A stretch of 11,542 nucleotides of DNA from Pavlovales sp. CCMP2436. Its lineage: Eukaryota > Haptophyta > Pavlovophyceae > Pavlovales. The position numbers were made by a program, and so were the translations under genes. Positions 5,963-11,278 of the stretch are shown piece after piece (the first letter of the stretch is position 1; each line of letters opens with the position of its first letter). The DNA is taken from assembly GCA_026770615.1 (NCBI GenBank), contig MU631475.1, forward strand, positions 191,841-203,382, written 5' to 3'. Under the pieces are notes generated by a model that worked only from the letters and a program-made list of their open reading frames with translations, had not been told where the DNA came from and ran no database searches.

Positions 5963-6790
5963 CTAGGCGGATAGATCTGCCTGTGTCGAAGGTGCACCGG
6001 GCGTCCGCTGGAAGATGTTTTTCGTATTGAGTCCTGCGCCGGCGCGGGAGATAGTAGCGTAGTCCTTCCGAGGAGCAGATCGGAAGGACTGCCTGGGCAG
6101 CGTCACGCTATCTGCGTTGAGCGATTTCCGTTCCCCAGTAGCGAAGCCGAAGAGCGAGAGCGGGCCGCGGGTGTATTTTGTCTTATCGATCACGACCGTT
6201 GAGGGCATGTGGTCCATCTGCCCCTGGTCGAGCATGTACTGCAGCTGCGCGAGACGGGGGTCGCCGTTGTGGCCCAGGTGATTGATGATCGCCTTATCCA
6301 GCGCAAACTGCGAGACCTCCTGGATAGCGTCAATCTTGCGCTGGACGAGGACCGGGTCGATTTTGTTGAGTTCGGTCATCGTCCAGGGCTTGCTGGGATC
6401 GGCAGTTGACCACCAGTACTGCTCCCACTTTTTCGTCTTCTCGGTTTCCTGGTACTCGCGCATGAGGTTCATCTCGGCCTCGGTGATATTCGCCACGCGC
6501 TGGACCGCCGTCCCCGTCTCGTCGGCATCCTCGCGATTAGCTACGGCGTCCATCGTATCGTAGAAGTTGCGCATGTCCTGTGCGGCATGCGAGTCGCGCT
6601 GGTACGCGCCGAACGCCGCGTTCGTCGTGTAACTGTTCGGGTCGGGCAATGCCGAATTCAGTCGGTTCACAACGGTGCGACCGCCCGCGTAGCCCGTCTC
6701 GGCGCCTTTGGCATAGGCATCGATGCTCGGGTGGCTCATGCGCTGAGCCAGCTCGCGCTCTCCCTGCCGTGCGCCACGGATTTGCGACAT
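5963..6790 (-). CDS. 275-residue soluble protein of unknown function
   Basis: The protein is mostly polar with several predicted helices: a glycine- and asparagine-bearing N-terminal third, then TEAEMNLMREYQETEKTKKWEQYWW, then LVQRKIDAIQEVSQFALDKAIINHL. No membrane segment or catalytic motif stands out. Third positions are noticeably less G/C-rich than in the capsid or ATPase genes, a trait shared with the divergent gene at 6836. The ATG at 6790 is 13 nt from a perfect palindrome that contains a TTTTCTGG element on each strand, so the two genes probably share a promoter. The in-frame internal ATG at 6736-6738 is an alternative start. Function not recognised. Confidence 0.72.
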   Translation of the reverse strand: MSQIRGARQGERELAQRMSHPSIDAYAKGAETGYAGGRTVVNRLNSALPDPNSYTTNAAFGAYQRDSHAAQDMRNFYDTMDAVANREDADETGTAVQRVANITEAEMNLMREYQETEKTKKWEQYWWSTADPSKPWTMTELNKIDPVLVQRKIDAIQEVSQFALDKAIINHLGHNGDPRLAQLQYMLDQGQMDHMPSTVVIDKTKYTRGPLSLFGFATGERKSLNADSVTLPRQSFRSAPRKDYATISRAGAGLNTKNIFQRTPGAPSTQADLSA

Positions 6791-6803
6791 GCTGACACAA
6801 CAC

Positions 6804-6829
6804 GCGCCCCAGAAAATTTTCTGGGGCGC
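6804..6829. promoter_or_regulatory. Perfect 26-bp palindrome, likely bidirectional promoter or operator
   Basis: The half-site GCGCCCCAGAAAA is followed directly by its exact reverse complement, with no loop. It lies between the divergent starts at 6790 (13 nt away) and 6836 (6 nt away). Each strand reads AGAAAATTTTCTGGGG, so both genes receive the TTTTCTGG element. The symmetry would also suit a dimeric DNA-binding protein or a cruciform. Confidence 0.7.
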
Positions 6830-6835
6830 TTATCG

Positions 6836-8551
6836 ATGTGGGGCTGGACGGGCCGCAACACGCCGGTGTCGCTCGCGGCGCTGCGGGCACCGACCGTGTC
6901 CGACCGCCAACACGAGCTGAGCGTCCTCATGCGCATGGCCCTGAAAGTCGGGAACGACGGGCTGAATCACCCCAATATGAAAAAGAACCAGACGCAGGTA
7001 GATATTATGTCGGACCAGGCGCTGAGGGACCTCGCGAGTGAGAGACTCGCCGACTACAAAGTAATGGCGGACCAGGACATGTACAAGGGCTTTGAAGCCT
7101 TCCTCACGGGAGAGTTGGGGAAGGCGACCGAGTCTTCATACGTGCCGGTGCCATACGTGCATGATTCCACGCGGCACCTCTGGAAACAGCCAAAAGCGGT
7201 AAAGGAGGTCCTAGAGGATGTGCAGACGACCTGCATCCCGTGGGGCAATAACCACCTCTTGCATATCCCAGGTGCGCACGGGTACCTGGAGGGTGAGTAC
7301 AGGAAGAGCAAGGCGTTTGACATTTACATTGGCTCGCTCTATGCCATGGGTCCACAGACGATGGACCAGGCGTGGCACTACTACAAGTTCATCGTCAAGC
7401 AGCAGCGGCCCACCGACCGCGACATTGAAGAAGTCGTTGCGGCGAGCTTCGAGGGGCCCCGAATTGACCCCTCACACAGGACTATTAGGTCGGATTGGAA
7501 ATCGGGGTTGATGCCCTATGACTCTGACGGCCGCTTCGACGGTGGCGGCGGTCCCAGTGATGACCCTGGTGATAACCCTGGTGATGACTCTGATGATGAC
7601 TCTGGTGATGACCCCCGAATGAATGCTCCGCCCAGTTGGGCACAGAGGACAGATGCTCGTAATATTTACCTGCCAGCTCAGGAGTCAGACGACTCTGAAA
7701 GTTCAGACGACTCTGAAAGTTCTGGCGACTCCGACGGCTCTGAGCGTGCAGACGACTCCGACGCAGGCACCGCCGAGCCGAGCTCGCCGAAACCGATTGG
7801 TTTAAGTTCGACTAAACCGCCTCCGCCTCCTCATCTTACACAGGCTCTTGCGACTCAGAAACAAGCGGTCCAAGACTTGCAAGCTGCCCACCGGGGGATT
7901 GAAGCCGATATAGCAGCTACTGACACAGTGGAGCCCGCTCTAGCGCGAGAGCTTAAAGCTAACATTTCAAGAACAAATGCGACGCAAGCGGCGGTTGCGG
8001 CTCTTGATCGGTTTCTCGACAAGACGTACGATCGGGTTCTTGGCCCGCGCACTGCACAAAACGCGGCGGCACCGCCGGGACGCGCGGAGCCGAAGACTGA
8101 AAAACAAGCGCAGGCAGCAGCTGCTGTCAGAAACCTCGTAAAGGCGCAGGCAGTAGCTGATGCCAAACGTTTCGAGGCCCTCCGCGCGGCGCAGGAACGG
8201 GATGCAACTGATAAATTCGAGAACGCAGCTGAGGCAGCACGCAATGCCAATCTGCAAAATCCTGGACCCCGAATCGACGCTCAGTCGCCAGCACCACGCA
8301 GTCGCTCTTACGACCCAAATGTGTCCACCCCCCCTTACGGCCCAAACGCATCCAATCGCACTTACGGCCCAAACGCATCCAATCGCACTTACGGCCAAAA
8401 CGCATCCAATCGCTCTTACGACCCGTACATACCCGAGCGATCACAAACCCGTCAATTCTGGCAGCCCATGACCGAACAGGAAAAGGGTGACGCGAGGAAA
8501 CAGTTTCATTCGCAGCATCCGTCGGTGCCGGGGACGCGCCCGACGCCGTGA
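6836..8551 (+). CDS. 571-residue protein with acidic Ser-Asp linker and tyrosine-rich nonapeptide repeats
   Basis: Residues 1 to about 235 look like a folded domain (for example LASERLADYKVMADQDMYKG and AFDIYIGSLYAMGPQTMDQA) that I cannot assign. Residues about 240-310 form an acidic linker of Asp, Ser, Gly and Pro, including two SDDSES repeats. Residues about 333-485 are alanine-, glutamine- and lysine-rich and probably coiled coil. Residues 491-535 are five nonapeptides such as TYGPNASNR. The frame is open further upstream, but I chose the ATG at 6836 because it lies just after the palindromic promoter and upstream codons overlap the divergent gene. Third-position G/C is low here. The overall plan (domain, acidic linker, coil, repeat tail) resembles a fibre, tegument or scaffold protein; that is inference. 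Confidence 0.75.
   Translation: MWGWTGRNTPVSLAALRAPTVSDRQHELSVLMRMALKVGNDGLNHPNMKKNQTQVDIMSDQALRDLASERLADYKVMADQDMYKGFEAFLTGELGKATESSYVPVPYVHDSTRHLWKQPKAVKEVLEDVQTTCIPWGNNHLLHIPGAHGYLEGEYRKSKAFDIYIGSLYAMGPQTMDQAWHYYKFIVKQQRPTDRDIEEVVAASFEGPRIDPSHRTIRSDWKSGLMPYDSDGRFDGGGGPSDDPGDNPGDDSDDDSGDDPRMNAPPSWAQRTDARNIYLPAQESDDSESSDDSESSGDSDGSERADDSDAGTAEPSSPKPIGLSSTKPPPPPHLTQALATQKQAVQDLQAAHRGIEADIAATDTVEPALARELKANISRTNATQAAVAALDRFLDKTYDRVLGPRTAQNAAAPPGRAEPKTEKQAQAAAAVRNLVKAQAVADAKRFEALRAAQERDATDKFENAAEAARNANLQNPGPRIDAQSPAPRSRSYDPNVSTPPYGPNASNRTYGPNASNRTYGQNASNRSYDPYIPERSQTRQFWQPMTEQEKGDARKQFHSQHPSVPGTRPTP
7685..7720. repeat. Tandem 18-bp repeat encoding SDDSES
   Basis: Two identical copies of TCAGACGACTCTGAAAGT are followed by a degenerate third. 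They lie in the acidic linker of the 571-residue protein. The serines in acidic context are casein-kinase-2-like sites. Confidence 0.8.
8306..8440 (+). repeat. Five 27-bp units encoding tyrosine/Asn-Ala-Ser nonapeptides
   Basis: The units encode SYDPNVSTP, PYGPNASNR, TYGPNASNR, TYGQNASNR and SYDPYIPER. The central three are nearly identical in DNA. The first four contain an N-x-S sequence, the general form of an N-glycosylation site. They form the tail of the 571-residue protein. Confidence 0.8.
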
Positions 8552-8552
8552 T

Positions 8553-8561
8553 TACTTTCGG
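8553..8561 (+). promoter_or_regulatory. Promoter-like element of the ATPase gene, TACTTTCGG
   Basis: It reads TTACTTTCGGGCC, beginning immediately after the stop of the 571-residue gene and ending about 25 nt before the ATPase ATG at 8587. Confidence 0.5.
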
Positions 8562-8586
8562 GCCCGGCTGATGAGCAGCCTGGCCG

Positions 8587-9807
8587 ATGCCCCCCAAGCC
8601 CGGCGACGCTGCAGCCGCGGCGCACGTGCCCGCGAGCGAACAGACGGCCGACGGCGCGGCGAGCGGGCTCGAGGCCGAGTGGACCAACAAGGCGGCGAAG
8701 GGCGAGGTCAAGAAGAAGCGGATGCCGATGCTCAACAGCGACAAGTACGAGGAGGTGAACATCCCGCGGCTCGCGGAGTGGGACCCGAGCACGACCAAGC
8801 TCGACGGGACGGTGGTCGCGATCGGCAAGCGGCCCACGGGCAAGAGCTTCGCCTTCCGCCACATCCTGCACTCGCTGGCCGAGCACTTCCCGGCGGGCAT
8901 CTGCATCTCGCAGACCGACGAGCTCAACAAGTACTGGCGGCAGTACATGCCCTCCAAGTACATCTTCAGCAAGTTCGAGCCCGAGATTCTGCACGCGATT
9001 TTCGACCGGCAGAAGTCCATCCTGAACGACCCGCGGCTCACGGAGGAGGAGCGCGAGAAGAAGGCGCGCTTCTTCATCATCCTGGACGACGTGATCAGGT
9101 ACGCGTTATTTGAATTCGAGGAATAGACAATGCGCCAAGCTACAATTTTCGCACGTCTAGGGTAGCATGCTTCCCCCACTCGCGATCGGCATCTTGCTCG
9201 TGGGAGTGATCGTCCTCTCGCTCGCGGCCTGCGCGCTGCTCGTGGCCAGCTCGTACTACCTCGTGCTCCTTATCGCCTTCCACAAGTGACGCGCGCGCCC
9301 AGCTTTTCCCGCAGCGACAAGCGCATCCGCTACGACGCGGCCATCGCCGAGCTCTTCGTCGCGGGCCGGCACTACAAGCTCTTCACGATGATTACGACGC
9401 AGTACGCTAAGGCGATCACTCCCACGCTGAAGAGCAACGCCGACTACGTGCTCATTTTGCACAACAAGCAGGAGGGCCAGCGAGAGGCGCTCTGGCGCGA
9501 CTTTGCGGACTTTATGACGAAGGAGGCGTTTTACACGCTCATGGACGCGTACACGCAGGACAACGAGGTGCTGATCGTCGACACGAGCGACTCCACTGCT
9601 AAGCCGTGGGAGGTCCTCAAGTGGTTCAAGGCCTCTGACCCGGGCGAATTTCTGCTCGGCGACGAGGAATACTGGTCGAGCCTGAACAGCTCGAACACGG
9701 TCCCCGCGCAGAATTTCGACCTGCCCATCGACTCGATGCAGCTGGTGCTCCCCAGCATGCAGACCATGGACAGCCACCAGCAGCAGCAGCAGGCCCGACG
9801 CCGCTAG
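8587..9807 (+). CDS. A32-type genome-packaging ATPase, two exons
   Basis: Joining 8587-9098 to 9315-9807 gives a 334-residue ATPase of the FtsK/HerA superfamily that pumps viral DNA into the capsid. Exon 1 has a basic N-terminus, Walker A at residues 80-87 (GKRPTGKS) and Walker B (FFIILDDVI, about 162-170). Exon 2 resumes with SDKRIRYDAAIAELFVAGRH, then TMITTQYAKAITPTLKSNADYVL, matching the conserved order after Walker B in this family. Unspliced, exon 1 runs into TAG at 9124 soon after Walker B, so neither piece alone would be active. The junction codon AG|C gives serine 171. The TAG stop at 9805-9807 overlaps the stop of the convergent gene. Third positions are almost all G/C. An out-of-frame ATG at 8571 is ignored. 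Confidence 0.9.
9143..9152 (+). promoter_or_regulatory. Promoter-like element inside the intron, CAATTTTCGC
   Basis: It reads ACAATTTTCGCACG in the AT-rich first part of the intron, 14 nt before the ATG of the nested small gene at 9167. It matches the TTTTCG type of element. Confidence 0.45.
9167..9289 (+). CDS. 40-residue membrane protein nested in the ATPase intron
   Basis: ATG at 9167 opens a 40-codon frame ending in TGA at 9287-9289. The product is almost wholly hydrophobic: MLPPLAIGILLVGVIVLSLA, then ACALLVASSYYLVLLIAFHK. It could cross the membrane once with a long helix, or twice as a hairpin. Nearly all third positions are G or C, as in the clear viral genes, whereas the intron sequence before it is AT-rich. 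A promoter-like element lies 14 nt upstream. It is in a different frame from the ATPase. The last base of its stop codon is also the predicted branch-point A. Small viral membrane proteins of this size are common, but a chance frame in GC-rich DNA is possible. Confidence 0.5.
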   Translation: MLPPLAIGILLVGVIVLSLAACALLVASSYYLVLLIAFHK

Positions 9808-10022
9808 ACGCCGACAGCGGCGCCGGTGGGCCCCACGGCCGACGGCTTGGAGTTCGGCAGCCCGCGGCTGTGCGACTTGACCATGATCGGCGCCGCGCCC
9901 TTGCGGCTGTACATGTAGTCGCGCACTTTGACCGGGCGGGCGATCCGGCCCTCTAGACGGCCCTCCGAGGCGGGCAGCGCGGCGTCGCCAAAGTGCGGCT
10001 CGGTAGGCTCGATAGCCATCAT
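9804..10022 (-). CDS. 72-residue basic protein of unknown function
   Basis: The product starts MMAIEPTEPHFGDAAL and continues with a basic segment (RIARPVKVRDYMYSRKGAAP) and a serine/glycine/proline tail. It has no membrane segment. Its TAG stop (9804-9806) overlaps the ATPase TAG (9805-9807) through a shared CTAG, so the two genes converge with 4 nt overlap. The start at 10022 (or 10019, a second Met codon) faces the divergent gene at 10076, and the 53-nt gap holds a T-rich element readable on both strands. A small virion protein is possible; no family is recognised. Confidence 0.62.
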   Translation of the reverse strand: MMAIEPTEPHFGDAALPASEGRLEGRIARPVKVRDYMYSRKGAAPIMVKSHSRGLPNSKPSAVGPTGAAVGV

Positions 10023-10042
10023 CGCTCCTGTAGCTGTCGGCG

Positions 10043-10054
10043 CAGAAAATTTCG
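10043..10054. promoter_or_regulatory. Bidirectional promoter-like element, CAGAAAATTTCG
   Basis: On the plus strand it reads CAGAAAATTTCGG, 21 nt before the ATG at 10076. On the minus strand it reads CGAAATTTTCTG, 20 nt before the ATG at 10022. Its centre closely resembles the palindrome at 6804-6829. Confidence 0.55.
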
Positions 10055-10075
10055 GCCTGAGCTCGTAGGACTGCG

Positions 10076-11200
10076 ATGCCCTCGCGGGACGACTTCCTGC
10101 GCGAGAAGATCGGCAATCTCGCCTCGCACGTGCGCGACACGTACGGCGCCGACGCTGCGGCCGACGCGCTCAACGCGCTGCCGCTGCCGGTGACCCGCCT
10201 CTTCCTGTCCAGGTACCTCCTGCCGCACCGCGCGCTCGTCGAGCAGGGGCGGGTCGAGGAGCTGCTGGAGCTGCTGGCGGACTGCCCGCGGATCCTGCCG
10301 CTCGCGCTCAAGGCGCGCGGCGACGCGAAGGTGCTCGCCTACCTGCGCCTCTTCTGCGCGGCGGTGGGCCCGGTGCGCGACGCGGACGACGGTGCGCCCC
10401 CGCCGCCCGCGAGGTCGCGGAGTAAGCGGCAGGGCGGCTGGATGGCGCGCTGGGCCGCGCAGGCGGAAACTTTCGCGTGCTCATGTCAGAGGAGCGTGCA
10501 GCGTGCGTTTATGAATTTCAACGACCCGTCGGATGTGGTGAACGTCTCGGTGGAGGGGGTGGGCGAGCGGATGCAGATGCAGAAGGCGGCGGAGCGGATG
10601 CCGGAGCCCGCGGCGCCCAAGGCGAAGGCGAAGGCCGCGGCCGCGCCGACGCCCGCGCCCCCCATGCCGGCGCCCAAGGCCCGCGTGGAGACCGCGGCCG
10701 AGCGGGAGGCGTCCGAGTTCGAGGAGCGGCAGGCGCTGCTCGACCGGATCGGCAAGTACCGCGAGCGCTTCACGAAGCTCAAGAAGCGCAACGGCACGCT
10801 CTCGATCAAGTCGAGCCTGATGGAGCTGTCGGACGAGGTGCACTACATCGAGACGCAGCTCGGCCGCGAGGATGCGGGCCCGGCGGGCTCGCTCAAGCCG
10901 GCGAACCTGGCCTTCCTGGCCACGATGTACGGCATCGAGTACGGCGTGCAGGCGTACAACCCGCTGCAGCTGCAGGTGAAGGGGCTCGGGCAGACCACGC
11001 AGGCCTCGCTCAAGACCTTCGAGCCGCTCCTGGACGAGTTCATGATCAAGCACAACCTGGACACGTCGGCCAGCGTGGAGATGCGCATCCTGATGCTCAT
11101 CGTCACGACGGTGACCACGGTCCACCTGGCGAACACGGGCCAGGTCAGCCTGCTGCAGGGGATCGACCCGGCGCTCGCCAAGCTGGGCGAGGGCCTCTAA
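10076..11200 (+). CDS. 374-codon frame; helical N-terminal part plus conserved-looking C-terminal part, possibly two products
   Basis: Residues 1 to about 110 are helical and leucine-rich (VTRLFLSRYLLPHRALVEQG, ELLELLADCPRILPLALKARG). A linker containing PPPPARSRSKR follows. From residue 146 (MNFNDPSDVVNVSVEGVGER) a second part begins: an Ala/Pro/Lys linker, then a well-structured region, LLDRIGKYRERFTKLKKRNG, SSLMELSDEVHYIETQLG, and a hydrophobic helix MRILMLIVTTVTTVHLANTG. Third positions are almost all G/C except between about 10465 and 10516, exactly where an AAACTTTCGCG element occurs. I read this as one long frame with an internal promoter that would yield a 229-residue product from the ATG at 10511. 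Neither part matches a family I can name. Confidence 0.68.
   Translation: MPSRDDFLREKIGNLASHVRDTYGADAAADALNALPLPVTRLFLSRYLLPHRALVEQGRVEELLELLADCPRILPLALKARGDAKVLAYLRLFCAAVGPVRDADDGAPPPPARSRSKRQGGWMARWAAQAETFACSCQRSVQRAFMNFNDPSDVVNVSVEGVGERMQMQKAAERMPEPAAPKAKAKAAAAPTPAPPMPAPKARVETAAEREASEFEERQALLDRIGKYRERFTKLKKRNGTLSIKSSLMELSDEVHYIETQLGREDAGPAGSLKPANLAFLATMYGIEYGVQAYNPLQLQVKGLGQTTQASLKTFEPLLDEFMIKHNLDTSASVEMRILMLIVTTVTTVHLANTGQVSLLQGIDPALAKLGEGL
10466..10476 (+). promoter_or_regulatory. Internal promoter-like element, AAACTTTCGCG
   Basis: It reads GAAACTTTCGCG, about 34 nt before an in-frame ATG at 10511, and is nearly identical to the capsid gene's element. It falls in a local dip of third-position G/C within the long frame. 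Confidence 0.4.
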
Positions 11201-11208
11201 ATTCAAAC

Positions 11209-11239
11209 AAAAAAAGCGCGGGAAGCGCGCGCTTTTTTT
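11209..11239. terminator. Perfect 12-bp A/T-flanked hairpin after the 374-codon gene
   Basis: Arms AAAAAAAGCGCG (11209-11220) and CGCGCTTTTTTT (11228-11239) are exact reverse complements around a 7-nt loop, starting 8 nt after the TAA at 11198-11200. It could end or process the upstream transcript, as hairpins do in mimivirus mRNA 3' ends. Its T7 tract followed by CGGGCC also matches the promoter element and lies 39 nt before the next gene's ATG. Confidence 0.65.
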
Positions 11240-11243
11240 CGGG
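11233..11243 (+). promoter_or_regulatory. Promoter-like element, TTTTTTTCGGG
   Basis: It reads CTTTTTTTCGGGCC, formed by the right arm of the hairpin and following bases, 35 nt before the ATG at 11279. It shares TTTCGGGCC with the element before the ATPase gene. Confidence 0.45.
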
Positions 11244-11278
11244 CCGACCATCAGGAGCTCAGTGGGCAGCTCACGGCG

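Larger units (their letters stand above)
9099..9314 (+). other. Spliceosomal-type intron in the packaging ATPase gene
   Basis: The 5' site reads CAG|GTACGC. The 3' site reads CTTTTCCCGCAG|C with a pyrimidine-rich tract. A branch-point-like GTGAC places an A at 9289, 25 nt before the AG. Removal joins Walker B to the next conserved ATPase block in frame. The 216-nt length is a multiple of three, but an in-frame TAG (9124-9126) means retention truncates the protein. It encodes no group I, group II or homing-endonuclease sequence. Confidence 0.85.

Noticed and set aside
8306..8440. 27-bp repeats as a CRISPR array
   Set aside because: The units are directly adjacent, with no spacers, and are in-frame codons of a large protein.
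8127..9179. 350-codon minus-strand frame with GRKCDWMRL repeats
   Set aside because: The repeats are the reverse reading of the nonapeptide repeat of the plus-strand 571-residue gene, and the frame also covers ATPase exon 1.
9099..9314. ATPase interruption as a pseudogene or sequencing frameshift
   Set aside because: Both exons keep intact conserved motifs and biased codons, and precise splice signals rejoin them in the same frame without any missing residues.
9256..10311. 351-codon minus-strand frame
   Set aside because: It covers ATPase exon 2, and beyond that overlaps the 72-residue gene and the start of the 10076 gene; its sequence is Arg/Val-rich shadow without motifs.
10422..10489. 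Possible second intron, GTAAGC to TGTCAG, in the 10076 gene
   Set aside because: Removing these 68 nt shifts into a frame that is only shadow sequence, while the unspliced frame stays open with conserved-looking sequence downstream.
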